Assembly: GCF_004795035.1 (NCBI RefSeq)
Contig: NZ_SSBK01000003.1
Span: 186,001-250,000 of the forward strand
From: Streptomyces sp. A0958
Lineage (GTDB): Bacteria; Actinomycetota; Actinomycetes; Streptomycetales; Streptomycetaceae
DNA: 64,000 bases
Reading direction: 5' to 3'
In this document: positions 1-9,334 of the stretch, piece after piece
How the letters are laid out: each line of letters starts with the position of its first letter
Numbering within the stretch: the stretch's first letter is position 1
Notes under the pieces: model-generated
Told to the model about the DNA's origin: nothing
Database searches by the model: none
Seen by the model: the letters and a program-made list of their open reading frames with translations, nothing else
Made by a program: the position numbers and the translations under genes

Positions 1-360
1 CAGGCCGGCGAGCAATGTGGGCACCGCCGAGAACACCATGGTCACCGCGATCGCCACGATCAGCTTGGTGAAGATGATCGTCGGCCGGCTCACCGGCTTG
101 GCCAGCAGGTACACGATCGAACCGTCATCGATCTCCGGCCCGATGGCGCCCGTACCGGCGATGACGCCGATCAGCGGCACCATGGTGGCGATGGCGAATC
201 CGCCCAGCACGTCCGAGGTCATCTGGTCGTCGGCCCCGGCGAACATCCGTACCGCCACCGCGATGACGATCAGGAGCGCGGGCAGGACGAAGAGGATGGC
301 GGCCCGGCGCCGGCCGAGCAGCGCCCGGTAGGTGAGCCGGGCGACTGTGGGGTCGTACAT
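1..360 (-). CDS. ABC-2 type transporter permease, N-terminal part (gene runs off the window)
   Basis: The reading frame starts at an ATG at 360 and is still open at base 1, so only the first 120 codons are present. The product begins MYDPTVARLTYRALLGRRRA, followed by a hydrophobic segment, a short loop with acidic residues and a second hydrophobic stretch. This is the pattern of ABC-2 permeases of the YtrF/NosY type. It lies 23 bases downstream of an ABC ATPase gene on the same strand and is likely the second membrane subunit of that exporter. Substrate unknown. Confidence 0.8.
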   Translation of the reverse strand, partial: MYDPTVARLTYRALLGRRRAAILFVLPALLIVIAVAVRMFAGADDQMTSDVLGGFAIATMVPLIGVIAGTGAIGPEIDDGSIVYLLAKPVSRPTIIFTKLIVAIAVTMVFSAVPTLLAGL

Positions 361-383
361 GACGTCACAGCTCCTTGTCGGCC

Positions 384-1295
384 TCAGGCCGCTACGAGAT
401 AGGAAAAGACCGATTCGAGGGACTCGTCGGACGGTGAAACGGTCAGCAGGCGGATGCCCTGCTCGCGTGCGACCTTGGGCAACAGTGTGGTGAAGCGGCC
501 AAAATCGATCGCCTGGATACGCAGGGCGTTCTCGCTCAGGTCCACTTCGATCCCGGCCGTCGACGGGTCTGCGATGAGCGCGGCGGCCAGGGCCCGGTCA
601 TCGCTGGACCGTACGAGATAGCGGTGCGGGCGGTCCGTCATCAGCCGGCGAATCCGGCGGAAGTCACCGGACGCCGCGTGCCGTCCCGCGACGATCACCT
701 CGATGTGCGAGGCGAGCTGTTCGACCTCTTCGAGGATGTGCGAGGAGAAGAGGACCGTCCGGCCCTCCGCGCCCATCCGCCGCAGAAGGTCCATCAGCTG
801 CATCCGCTGACGCGGGTCCATGCCGTTGAACGGCTCGTCGAGCAGCAGCACGGACGGGTTGTGGACCAGCGCGGACGCCATCTTCACGCGCTGGCGCATG
901 CCCTTGCTGTACGTCGAGATCTTGCGGTCCTGCGCGTACTCCATCTGGACCGTGGCCAGGGCGGCAGCCGCCTCGGCGTCGCCCAGTCCGTGCAGTTCGG
1001 CGTTGGCCACCACGAACTCGCGGCCGGTGAGGAAGTCGTACATGCCTTCCCGCTCCGGCACGATGCCAATCTTCCGGTACGCCGCCTCGTTGCGCCAGAT
1101 CGCCTGTCCGTCCAGCGTGACCGTACCCGTCGACGGGGCGAGGAATCCCGCCATCATGTTGATCAGCGTCGACTTGCCGGCACCGTTGGGGCCGAGCAGA
1201 CCGGTGACACCCGGTCCCACGGTCATGCTCACGTCGTTGACGGCGACCACGTTGCCGAACCAGCGGGAGGTGTGGTCGATCTCGATGGTGGTCAC
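384..1295 (-). CDS. ABC transporter ATP-binding protein
   Basis: A 303-residue ATPase starting at a GTG that overlaps the stop of the upstream permease by four bases (GTGA), so the two are translationally coupled. Walker A is GPNGAGKST, the signature motif is YSKGMRQRV and Walker B is LLLDEPFNG. The C-terminal third is the extra domain usual in ABC-2 exporters. With the flanking permeases it forms an exporter unit in the cell membrane. A longer frame exists upstream but overlaps the permease, so the GTG start is preferred. Substrate cannot be told from sequence. Confidence 0.9.
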   Translation of the reverse strand: MTTIEIDHTSRWFGNVVAVNDVSMTVGPGVTGLLGPNGAGKSTLINMMAGFLAPSTGTVTLDGQAIWRNEAAYRKIGIVPEREGMYDFLTGREFVVANAELHGLGDAEAAAALATVQMEYAQDRKISTYSKGMRQRVKMASALVHNPSVLLLDEPFNGMDPRQRMQLMDLLRRMGAEGRTVLFSSHILEEVEQLASHIEVIVAGRHAASGDFRRIRRLMTDRPHRYLVRSSDDRALAAALIADPSTAGIEVDLSENALRIQAIDFGRFTTLLPKVAREQGIRLLTVSPSDESLESVFSYLVAA

Positions 1296-2200
1296 AGCCC
1301 GACCTTCCGGTAACGGCGCATCAGTACGGCGTGCGAGCCGGCGACGAGCGCGAGGACAACGAGGAGGTAGACGACGCCGGCACCGGCGCCCGGGCCGTTC
1401 CCGCCCGGGAAGGCCGAGGTGGCCCCGAGGAACGCGGTCTGCACCCCGTCGATCAGCGTGATCGGGGAGAACAGTCCCAGCCACTGGATCGCGCCTTCGG
1501 ACTCGGTGGTCCAGGCGATGCTCTGGACGGTGGAGACCGCGCCGTAGGTGATGGTCAGCACCGCGATGACCGCGGCGACACCGAAGCCGCGGCGCGGGGT
1601 GAGCGCGGCCATCACCAGGCCGAGACCGGCGAAGAGTACGGACAGCAACGCCACCGAGACCATCCCCTGGGCGAACCACTTGGTCTGGTCCACGAAGTCG
1701 AACTTCCCGAGCAGCGCCCCGATGTAGAGGATCACGAGCGGCGCTCCGGTCAGTACGAAGAGCGCGGAGGCCATGGCGGCGAACTTGGCGACGACGTAGT
1801 CGACGTGCTCGATCGGCCGCGAGAAGTACAGCGGTACGGTCTTGAACCGCAGGTCCCTGGAGACCGCCTGCGGTGCCTGGGAGGCGATGAAGAGGCCGAT
1901 GACGGCCTGCAGGTAGACCGCGAACGACGTGTACTTCATGGGCAGCGTCGTCGTGTCGGGGGTGACGACGGCGACGGCCACGATGATCGCCGCCACCAGG
2001 CACATCGCGCCGAACAGCAGCATGGGCAGCACCTTGGACTTGGCCGAGCGGCCGAGTCCGAAGGAGCCGCGCAGAGTCTGCGAGTACAGCGAGCGGCGGG
2101 CGTAGGCGCGGCCCAGGCGCGGGCCGTCGTAGGCGCGGTAGCCGATGTTGTGGATACGGGAGGTCTCGCTTCCGATCGCGGTGCCGGTCTCAGTGCTCAT
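1292..2200 (-). CDS. ABC-2 type transporter permease
   Basis: A 302-residue membrane protein. A cytoplasmic N-terminus of about 55 residues is followed by roughly six hydrophobic helices (first near residues 58-80, last near 275-293) and a basic C-terminal end (MRRYRKVGL). This fits an ABC-2 permease subunit. Its start overlaps the end of the upstream ATPase gene by 11 bases and its stop overlaps the downstream ATPase start by four. The order ATPase-permease-ATPase-permease suggests one operon with two ATPases serving one or two exporters. Confidence 0.88.
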   Translation of the reverse strand: MSTETGTAIGSETSRIHNIGYRAYDGPRLGRAYARRSLYSQTLRGSFGLGRSAKSKVLPMLLFGAMCLVAAIIVAVAVVTPDTTTLPMKYTSFAVYLQAVIGLFIASQAPQAVSRDLRFKTVPLYFSRPIEHVDYVVAKFAAMASALFVLTGAPLVILYIGALLGKFDFVDQTKWFAQGMVSVALLSVLFAGLGLVMAALTPRRGFGVAAVIAVLTITYGAVSTVQSIAWTTESEGAIQWLGLFSPITLIDGVQTAFLGATSAFPGGNGPGAGAGVVYLLVVLALVAGSHAVLMRRYRKVGL

Positions 2201-3230
2201 CGCGACCGCTCCCCTTCTGCTGGACGGGTCCGCTCTGCTGTACGACTCCGGCGGGCACCGCCGCGGTCTGCGCCGCCGCTGCCCCGTCGTTGCGGAACAC
2301 CTCGGCGATGTGGTGACGGCGCTGTTCCATCCGTACGAGGCCGAGTCCGAGCCCGGCGACGCTGTCGCGGACCAGGTCGTACGTCTCCTCGCCGGTCGCC
2401 TCGACCAGCAGGATGTGGCCGGCGCCGGGCAGCCCCTGCGCGTCCAGCCCGTCCAGGCCGACGAGTTCGACGCCTGCGTCGGTGAGGGTACGGCGCAGGG
2501 CGTCGGTGCCGTCGGGGTGTGCCTCGCTGTCGGTGACCTCGACCGCGAGGGTCGTGGTGGTCTGCGTGAAGTCGCTGGTCGAGCTGGAGCGCAGCAGCGT
2601 TCCGCCGTCGATGACGACGACGTGGTCGCAGGTGCGTTCCAGCTCGCCGAGCAGGTGCGAGGTGACCAGGACCGAGATGCCGAAGTCGGTGTGGATTCGG
2701 CGGATCAGACCGAGCATCTCGTCGCGTCCGACCGGGTCGAGCCCGTTGGTCGGCTCGTCCAGCAGGACCAGCTGAGGGTCGTGGACCAGGGCCTGGGCCA
2801 GCTTCACGCGCTGCTTCATGCCCGTCGAGTAGCCGCCGATGGGGCGGTAGCGCTCCTCGTACAGGCCGACGTGGCGCAGTGTGTCGGCGGTGCGCTCGCG
2901 GGCGGCGGTCGGCGGCAACCCGGACATGCGCGCCATGTGGACGACGAACTCGGTGGCCGAGACGTCGGGCGGCAGGCAGTCGTGCTCCGGCATGTAGCCG
3001 ACCCGTTCCCGGATGGCGGCGCCGCTGGTCGATACGTCGAGTCCGAGCACTGCGGCCCGGCCCTCGGTCGCGGGGGACAGACCCAGCAGGATCTTGATCA
3101 ACGTGGACTTGCCGGCTCCGTTGGCACCCACCAGCCCGGTCACACCCGGTCCGATGTCCAGAGAGAGCCGGTCAAGTGCGGTCACCCGGGGGAACCGCTT
3201 GCTCAGGCCTTCGGCAGCAATGACATTCAC
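2190..3230 (-). CDS. ABC transporter ATP-binding protein
   Basis: A 346-residue ATPase. Walker A is GANGAGKST, the signature is YSTGMKQRV and Walker B is VLLDEPTNGLDP, with a C-terminal exporter-type extension. The frame is open further upstream, but those codons look non-coding. The GTG at 3230 gives a protein starting with the usual beta strand (NVIAAEGLSKRF). It is the first gene of the four-gene minus-strand ABC operon, and the stretch 3231-3557 would hold the promoter. Exported compound unknown. Confidence 0.9.
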   Translation of the reverse strand: MNVIAAEGLSKRFPRVTALDRLSLDIGPGVTGLVGANGAGKSTLIKILLGLSPATEGRAAVLGLDVSTSGAAIRERVGYMPEHDCLPPDVSATEFVVHMARMSGLPPTAARERTADTLRHVGLYEERYRPIGGYSTGMKQRVKLAQALVHDPQLVLLDEPTNGLDPVGRDEMLGLIRRIHTDFGISVLVTSHLLGELERTCDHVVVIDGGTLLRSSSTSDFTQTTTTLAVEVTDSEAHPDGTDALRRTLTDAGVELVGLDGLDAQGLPGAGHILLVEATGEETYDLVRDSVAGLGLGLVRMEQRRHHIAEVFRNDGAAAAQTAAVPAGVVQQSGPVQQKGSGRDEH

Positions 3231-3383
3231 AGAACCGACGGTAGTGGCGCGGACCACAGCGGTCGTCAGACCTGACGGCTGGTTCGACGTCAGACTCGAG
3301 TTGTAGGGAACCCGTAAGGGGCCCTCATGAAGGACTACAGCGGACCCTGGGCGAAGAAGGCCCCAACGGACATACACAGCGGG

Positions 3384-3392
3384 TTATCCACA
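3384..3392 (+). promoter_or_regulatory. DnaA-box-like site in intergenic region
   Basis: TTATCCACA, identical to the general bacterial DnaA box, lies between two divergent genes. The intergenic stretch 3231-3557 (327 bases) holds no convincing gene and would carry both promoters. A single 9-mer can occur by chance in DNA of this size, though it is AT-richer than its surroundings. Confidence 0.4.
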
Positions 3393-3557
3393 GGGGGCGC
3401 ACACCCCCCTTGACTCAGCCTCCGGACATTGTCACATTCATCAGTGTCACGTTACGGGCACGTACCGCACACGGCAGGGAACGGACGGTGGCATGGCCTC
3501 GCGAGTGAAGTACGAACGGCCTGCGGGCACGGGGGAGTCCGGAAAGAGGGTGGCGGC

Positions 3558-5336
3558 GTGAACCTGCGCGATGTGCCGGGGGCGCGAGAGCGCCGGGTGG
3601 CCACGGGCGGTATCGAGCTGTGCGTGGTCGAACTGGGGGACGCGACGCGTCCGACGATCGTGCTCGTGCACGGCTATCCGGACAGCAAGGAGGTCTGGAC
3701 CCAGGTCGCCGCGCGGCTCGCCGAGGAGTGGCACGTCGTGCTGTACGACGTACGGGGCCACGGCGGTTCGACGGCGCCCAAGCCGCTGCGCGGCGGTTTC
3801 ACGCTGGAGAAGCTGACCGACGACTTCCTGGCCGTGGCCGACGCCGTGAGCCCGGACCGGCCGGTCCATCTCGTCGGGCACGACTGGGGTTCGGTGCAGT
3901 CCTGGGAGTTCGCGACGGTCAGCCGCACGGAGGGCCGGATCGCCTCCTTCACCTCGATGTCCGGCCCGTCCCTGGACCACTTCGGTCACTGGATCAAGCA
4001 GCGGATGACCCGGCCCACCCCGCGCCGGATCGGCCAGCTCCTCGGGCAGGGCGCCAAATCCTGGTACGTGTACCTGCTGCACACCCCGGTCCTGCCGGAG
4101 CTGGCCTGGCGCGGGCCGCTCGGCAAGCGGTGGCCCGGCATCCTGGAGCGGCTGGAGAAGGTGCCGCCGGGCGACTACCCGACGCCCTCGCTGCCCCATG
4201 ACGCGGCGCACGGGGCCTGGCTCTACCGCGACAACGTCCGCTCCCGGCTGCGCAGGCCGCGCACCGACGCGTACGCGCACGTGCCGGTGCAGCTGATCAC
4301 ACCGACCGGCGACGTGTTCCTCTCCGAGCGGCTCTACGACGACCTCAACGCCTGGGTTCCGCAGTTGACCCGCCGCTCCCTCCCGGCCAAGCACTGGGTT
4401 CCACGCACCAGACCGGACCAGCTGGCTTCCTGGATCGGGGAGTTCGCCGCGGCGACCGAATCGGCCCGGGAGACCGGTGTGCCGGTGGAAGCCGGTGCGA
4501 AGGGGCGGTACGCGGAGCGGTTCGGCGGTCAACTCGTGCTGGTGACGGGGGCCGCCGGCGGGATCGGGCGGGCCACGGCGCTCGCCTTCGCCCAGGCGGG
4601 CGCCCGGGTGGTGGCCGTCGACCGGGACGCGGAAGGGGCGGAGCGGACCGCCGAGTCGGCGCGGCTGGCCGGGGCCCCGGCAGCCTGGGCCGAAGCGGTG
4701 GACGTGAGCGACGAGCAGACCATGGAGAAGCTCGCGGCCCGGGTCGCCGACGAATACGGCGTGGTGGACGTCCTGGTCAACAACGCGGGCATCGGGCTGT
4801 CCGGGCCGTTCCTGGACACGACCACCGAGGACTGGAAGAACGTCCTCGACGTGAACCTGTGGGGCGTCATCCACGGCTGCCGGCTCTTCGGCAGGCAGAT
4901 GGCCGAGCGCGGCCAGGGCGGGCACATCGTCAACACCGCTTCGCCGGCGGCCTTCCAGCCGTCCCGCGCACTGCCCGCGTACGCCACGTCGAAGGCCGCG
5001 GTCCTGATGCTCAGCGAGTGCCTGCGCGCCGAGCTCGCCGAGAAGTCGATCGGCGTCAGCGCGATCTGCCCCGGCATCGTCAACACCGGCATCACGTCCA
5101 CGGCACGCTTCGTGGGCACGGACACGGCGGAGGAACAGCGGCTGCGCCAGAAGGCCGGCAAGCTGTACGGCGCCCGGAACTACCCGCCGGAGAAGGTCGC
5201 CGCAGCGGTCCTCCGGGCGGTCGTACGCAACCAGGCCGTTGTTGCGGTGACGCCGGAGTCCCACGCGGTGCGGTTCCTGTCCAAGGCCGGCCCGGGCGCA
5301 CTGCGCGGCCTCGCCCGGCTGAAGCCGCCGCTGTGA
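3558..5336 (+). CDS. Alpha/beta-hydrolase and short-chain dehydrogenase fusion protein
   Basis: A 592-residue two-domain enzyme. Residues about 15-300 are an alpha/beta hydrolase of epoxide-hydrolase type: VHGYPDS oxyanion-side motif, nucleophile elbow GHDWGS with Asp, and a late His in AKHWVP. Residues about 318-590 are a classical SDR: cofactor motif TGAAGGIG, NNAG, a Ser in NTAS and the catalytic pair YATSK. The frame is open upstream, but the GTG at 3558 has a GGAAAGAGGG purine tract before it. The stop overlaps the next start by four bases. Fusions of this kind occur in actinobacteria; the substrate is not known to me. Confidence 0.85.
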   Translation: MNLRDVPGARERRVATGGIELCVVELGDATRPTIVLVHGYPDSKEVWTQVAARLAEEWHVVLYDVRGHGGSTAPKPLRGGFTLEKLTDDFLAVADAVSPDRPVHLVGHDWGSVQSWEFATVSRTEGRIASFTSMSGPSLDHFGHWIKQRMTRPTPRRIGQLLGQGAKSWYVYLLHTPVLPELAWRGPLGKRWPGILERLEKVPPGDYPTPSLPHDAAHGAWLYRDNVRSRLRRPRTDAYAHVPVQLITPTGDVFLSERLYDDLNAWVPQLTRRSLPAKHWVPRTRPDQLASWIGEFAAATESARETGVPVEAGAKGRYAERFGGQLVLVTGAAGGIGRATALAFAQAGARVVAVDRDAEGAERTAESARLAGAPAAWAEAVDVSDEQTMEKLAARVADEYGVVDVLVNNAGIGLSGPFLDTTTEDWKNVLDVNLWGVIHGCRLFGRQMAERGQGGHIVNTASPAAFQPSRALPAYATSKAAVLMLSECLRAELAEKSIGVSAICPGIVNTGITSTARFVGTDTAEEQRLRQKAGKLYGARNYPPEKVAAAVLRAVVRNQAVVAVTPESHAVRFLSKAGPGALRGLARLKPPL

Positions 5337-6346
5337 GCCGGGCCGGGACCGGGCAGACCTCGGCGGGCGGGGGGTCGTCGGCCGGTGGGGTGTTCTCCGG
5401 GGCCGAGGCGGCCCCGGCCGGTGGGCGGGAGGCCGCCGAGTACCGGATCGAGGACCTGGCGCACGCCAGCGGCGCCACGGTACGCACGATCCGCGCCTAC
5501 CAGGACCGCGGGCTGCTGCCGACCCCGGAGCGGCGGGGCCGGGCCAATGTGTACCGGGGCACCCATCTAGCCCGGCTCCGGCAGATCGCCGAACTGCTGG
5601 ACCGCGGCTACACCCTGGCCAGCATCAAGGAGTTGCTGGACGCGTGGGACACGGGGCGCGGCCTCGGAGGGGTGCTCGGGCTCGTCGCCGAGGTGCACGG
5701 CCCATGGACGGACGAGCGGGCCGACCGCGTCTCCCTTGCCGAACTCGCCAAGACATTCGGCGGGATCGCCGACGAGCAGGCCATCGCCGAGGCCGTGGAG
5801 CTGGGCATCCTTGAGCCGGTCCCGGGACACGACGACGAGTTCCTCGTCCCGAGTCCGCAAGAGCTCGCGGTGGCGGTCGAGTTGCACGCGGCCGGCGTTC
5901 CGCTCGCCGCGATCTCCGGGCAGTTGCGGGAGCTTCGTGGGCAGGTCGAGCAGATAGCCTGCCGGTTCCTGGAGTTCACCACCGAGCACGTCTTCGCCCG
6001 GTATCTCGGCCACCGGCCGCCGACCGATGCGGACGCGGCCGGCGCGGCCTCCATGGTGCGCCGACTGCGTCCGCTCGCACAGCAGACCGTTGACGCGGAA
6101 CTTGCTCGGGCGATGCGGTTGTTCGCAACCCGGCACCTGGAGTACCACCTCGCCGCGGACGGTCCCACCACCACGGCCCCCACCGGCAGCCGACCGGGCC
6201 CGGTCTCGCTCCCGGCCACCACAATCGACGCGGTGGCGCGCCTGGTTGGGAGGGAGCATGTCGCTGAGTTCGTCACCGCCGCCACCGAACGAGAGGTGAA
6301 CAAGAGGGCTTTGGATGCCCTCACCTCCCCCACCTTCGACTCATGA
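5333..6346 (+). CDS. MerR family transcriptional regulator
   Basis: A 337-residue protein starting at GTG within the stop of the preceding hydrolase/SDR gene (GTGA overlap), so co-translated with it. After a Gly/Ala-rich leader of about 35 residues comes a MerR winged-helix domain: YRIEDLAHASGATVRTIRAY, the wing RRGRANVYRG, and LLDRGYTLASIKELL. The long C-terminal region (residues about 110-337) is alpha-helical and has no metal-binding Cys cluster, so it probably senses an organic ligand or none. It may regulate its own operon. Confidence 0.85.
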   Translation: MSRAGTGQTSAGGGSSAGGVFSGAEAAPAGGREAAEYRIEDLAHASGATVRTIRAYQDRGLLPTPERRGRANVYRGTHLARLRQIAELLDRGYTLASIKELLDAWDTGRGLGGVLGLVAEVHGPWTDERADRVSLAELAKTFGGIADEQAIAEAVELGILEPVPGHDDEFLVPSPQELAVAVELHAAGVPLAAISGQLRELRGQVEQIACRFLEFTTEHVFARYLGHRPPTDADAAGAASMVRRLRPLAQQTVDAELARAMRLFATRHLEYHLAADGPTTTAPTGSRPGPVSLPATTIDAVARLVGREHVAEFVTAATEREVNKRALDALTSPTFDS

Positions 6347-6379
6347 CAAGTTACCCAAATGCCACTATGCCCGCGCTAC

Positions 6380-6433
6380 TTATCCACAGAATCACCAAGG
6401 GCCCTGTGGATAACCGCAGTTAGCTGTGGATCA
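6380..6433. promoter_or_regulatory. DnaA-box-like cluster forming an inverted repeat
   Basis: TTATCCACAG (6380-6389) and CTGTGGATAA (6404-6413) are a perfect 10-base inverted repeat around a 14-base spacer. Each arm contains a DnaA box, and a near box TGTGGATCA follows at 6425-6433. It lies between the MerR gene and kptA. It could be a DnaA-binding site, or simply a hairpin that ends MerR transcription. No T-run follows, so a classical terminator is less likely. Confidence 0.45.
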
Positions 6434-6515
6434 AACCTCTGGTCGGAAATCGCTTCGATGAAGCGCCGGCGAAATGCGGATGCGCCGCGAGGTGCGTCAG
6501 GAGCACGCTGAAGGG

Positions 6516-7058
6516 ATGGACGAAAGACGCACCGTCAAGGTGTCCAAGTACCTCTCCAGACACCTGCGGCACCAGCCCGAGCGGATCGGCCTTACGCTCG
6601 ACGCCCATGGCTGGGTGCCGATCGACGAGCTGCTGCGCGCAGCGGCCCGCCATCGCTTCCCCTTCTCCCGGGCCGAACTCGACCTTGTCGTCGTCTCCAA
6701 CGACAAGCAGCGCTTCGCCGTCGAGGGCGACCGCATCCGGGCGAGCCAGGGGCACACCGTGGCCGTGGACCTGGGTCTGCCGCCGGCGGAACCGCCCGCG
6801 TACCTCTACCACGGCACGGTCGGCCGGGCCCTGGACGCGATCCGCGCCGAGGGGCTGCGCCCGATGAACCGCACCCATGTCCATCTCTCGTCCGACCGCG
6901 AGACCGCCACCCGCGTCGGGGCGCGGCGCGGCCGCCCCATCATCCTGTCCGTGGACGCGGGGGAGATGCACCGCGCGGGCCACACGTTCTGCGTCAGCGC
7001 CAACGGGGTGTGGCTCACCTCCGCCGTACCCGCCGAGTTCCTGCGCCTGCCCGGCTGA
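6516..7058 (+). CDS. kptA: RNA 2'-phosphotransferase (Tpt1/KptA family)
   Basis: A 180-residue protein matching the Tpt1/KptA family along its length. Family motifs visible are SKYLSRHLRH near the N-terminus, GWVPIDELL, YHGT in mid-protein and THVHLS with its Arg-containing follow-up. These enzymes transfer an internal 2'-phosphate from RNA to NAD+; the bacterial role is unclear because bacteria lack the usual tRNA-splicing substrate. The frame is open from 6474, but the ATG at 6516 starts at the conserved region and has CAGGAG upstream. It is the last conserved gene before the island. Confidence 0.88.
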   Translation: MDERRTVKVSKYLSRHLRHQPERIGLTLDAHGWVPIDELLRAAARHRFPFSRAELDLVVVSNDKQRFAVEGDRIRASQGHTVAVDLGLPPAEPPAYLYHGTVGRALDAIRAEGLRPMNRTHVHLSSDRETATRVGARRGRPIILSVDAGEMHRAGHTFCVSANGVWLTSAVPAEFLRLPG

Positions 7059-7061
7059 GGC

Positions 7062-7124
7062 GGGAGACGCGGGAGACGCGGGGCACGCGGGACACGCGGG
7101 GCAGGCGGCGCAAGCGGGGCAGGC
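7062..7124 (+). repeat. Degenerate 9-base tandem repeat downstream of kptA
   Basis: Seven consecutive 9-mers resembling GGGRCACGC follow the kptA stop codon: two copies of GGGAGACGC, then GGGGCACGC, GGGACACGC, GGGGCAGGC, GGCGCAAGC and GGGGCAGGC. The tract fills most of the space between kptA and the convergent LLM gene fragment. Such slippage-prone repeats are common in Streptomyces spacers. Confidence 0.6.
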
Positions 7125-7148
7125 GGCACACCCACCTCCAGCCGTCCG

Positions 7149-7883
7149 TCAGCCGGCCAGCTGGGCCGCTCCCCGCGTCGCGATCTCCTCGAACAGCTTC
7201 TCGTCCGCCACCGCCGCGTCGAACCCCGGCCCGTCGGCGGGCACCGGGGCGTGGATGACGAGTTCGGTGAAGCCGAGCTCCGCGTGCCGGCCCGCGAAGT
7301 CCACGAACGCTTCGACGGAGTCGAACGGCCGGCCCCCGGCACCGGCGAGGTCCGGGTTGAACTCCGGCGTGAACCCCGTGAGCAGGACCTTGTCGAGCTC
7401 CGCCACGTCCCGCCCGGCCCCCGCACAGGCGCGGTCCAGCCCGGCCACCTGCCGGCGGAGGGCGTCGAGCGATCCGGCGGCGCTGCCCGCCTCGTACAGC
7501 TTCGGGTCGCCCGTGGTCACCCATGCCTGCCCGTAGCGCGCGGCGAGCGCGAGCCCGCGCGGTCCCGTGGCGGCGACGGCGAACGGCAGGCGCGGGCGCT
7601 GCACACATCCGGGCAGGTTCCGTGCCTCGGTGGCCGTGTAGAACTCGCCTTCGTACGACGTTCCGGCCGGCTCGCGCAGCAGGGCGTCCAGCAGCGGAAC
7701 GAACTCGCCGAAGCGGTCGGCGCGCTGGCGCGGCGTCCACGGCACCTCGTTGCTCCGCAGCAGGGTCGTCGCGTCGAAGCCGTTCCCACCCGCGCCGATC
7801 CCCAGCGTGATGCGGCCGTTCGAGATGTCGTCGAGCGAGATCAGCTCCTTGGCCAGGGTGACCGGGTGGCGGAAGTTCGGCGA
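7149..7883 (-). pseudogene. LLM-class oxidoreductase, C-terminal part of the interrupted target gene
   Basis: The fragment begins at SPNFRHPVTLAKELISLDD and runs to a natural stop. It corresponds to residue 79 onward of the intact paralogue at 18483-19385, which it matches closely (GIGAGGNGFDAT, ERADRFGEF-like, NLPGCVQRPRLPFAVAATGP). It has no own start or first beta-alpha units, so the N-terminal part of the (beta/alpha)8 luciferase-like barrel is missing. The break coincides with the integrase attachment site. The most likely partner is the N-terminal piece at 27820-28074, 20 kb away. Confidence 0.85.
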
Positions 7884-7900
7884 GCCCAACCCTTGCTCAT
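7868..7900 (-). other. Left attachment junction (attR-like) of the island
   Basis: On the minus strand, island sequence AAGGGTTGGGC is followed by TC and then GCCGAACTTCCG of the LLM gene. The TC at 7882-7883 is the point at which this copy departs from the other LLM copies. It lies about 30 bases upstream of the integrase start, the usual place for a serine-integrase attP arm. Confidence 0.65.
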
Positions 7901-7912
7901 ACCATCGGTCCC

Positions 7913-9334
7913 ATGCCCCGCCCCAAACACCGAGAGCCGACCATCACCCCAGGTGAACCGGCCGCCCTGTACTGCCGAATATCCCAGGCCGACGATGACG
8001 ACCAGACCGACGTCGACCGGCAGGAGCGTATCTGCCGGGAGATCGCCGAGCGGCGTGGCCTGGTCATCGACCCCGCCCACGTTTAGCCGCTCCGCCTGGC
8101 GGCGCAACCGCAAGCGCCCCGGCTGGGACCAGCTCCTCGAATGCGCACGGCGCCGCGAGTTCCGGCACATCATCGCGTACCACCCCGACCGGCTCATGCG
8201 GCAGCCGCGAGACCTGGAGGAACTCCTTCAGGTATCCGACGAGCAGGAGATCGTGCTGCACGGCGAGGCGAACCGCCGGAACCTCTCCGACCCCAACGAC
8301 CGCTTCATCCTCCGCATCGAGGTCGCCCACACCTGCCGCTCCTCCGACGACACCTCCCGGCGCCTGAAATCCGCGCTCGCTGAGCGGGCCGAGACCGGCA
8401 TGCCGCTCTCGGGCAAGCGGCGGTTCGGGTACGAGCCCGACGGCATGACCATCAGGGAGGACGAGGCCGAGATCGTTCGCGAGGTCTTCGACCGCTACCT
8501 CAAGGGCCAGAGCCCGGTCGCCATCGCTCTGGTCCTCCATAAGCGCGGCATCAGGACCGTGTACGGCAAGGAGTGGACCCAGGGCACCGTCCGGGCGCTG
8601 CTCGACTCCCGCCACGTCGCCGACATCCGCATGCACCAGGGCGAGGAGGTCGGCGCCGGGAAGTGGCCCGCCATCATCGACGCCGGCACCTGGGCCGAGG
8701 TCCGCGCCCGCCGCGAGTACCGGTCCGCGATCCACCAGACCAACCTGGAACTGCGCCGCTTCTACCTGCTGCGTGGCCTGGTCATGTGCAAGCGCTGCGG
8801 CACCCTCATGTCCGGACCAAGGTCGGGGCGGTGCCCTCGTACCTGTGCACGCGCAAGAGCCGTAACGACGAGAAGAAGTGCGTCCGCCGCATCGCCGCCG
8901 TGAAGCTGGAGGAGTTCGTCACCGAGGCCGCGATCGACCTGCTCGGCCGCCTCACCGTCTCCGGCCGGCTCGCCTCCGCCACACCCACGAACGCCCTGAC
9001 CGAGGCGGTGGATGCGGACCAGCGGCAGCTCGCCGAACTAAACCAGATGTGGACCGCCAAGGAGATCTCCACGGCGGAGTACCGGGTGATGCGCAAGGGC
9101 ATCATCGACCGGATCGCCAAGGCCCAGAAGCGGATGGTCGTACGTCCGGTGAAGCTGCTCGACGGACTTACGGGTCCGAGGGCCAGGGCGACCTGGGAGG
9201 CCGACGAGATGACGGACGAGCGGCGCAACGCGGTGCTCCGCTTCCTCTTCTCCGGCGTGGTCATCGACGCGTCCGGCAAGCCGAGCGGAGTCTTCGACTG
9301 GGACCGCATCGACATCGAACAGAACCAGCTCTGA
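7913..9334 (+). pseudogene. Large serine recombinase (integrase), two frameshifts
   Basis: The ATG at 7913 opens MPRPKHREP and the resolvase-domain start YCRISQADDD with the catalytic Ser, but stops at TAG 8084-8086. The protein resumes in another frame with SRSAWRRNRKRPGWDQLL, which would follow directly after a lost stretch of about 10-11 bases. It continues through the recombinase domain to a zinc ribbon (CKRCGTLMSG). One base is missing near 8816, after which the frame beginning TKVGAVPSYLC runs to the stop at 9334. Total length would fit a phiC31-type integrase of about 475 residues. It is probably inactive unless the indels are sequencing errors. Confidence 0.88.

Noticed and set aside
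7060..7130. Possible CRISPR-like array behind kptA
   Set aside because: Units are 9 bases, contiguous and degenerate, with no spacers.
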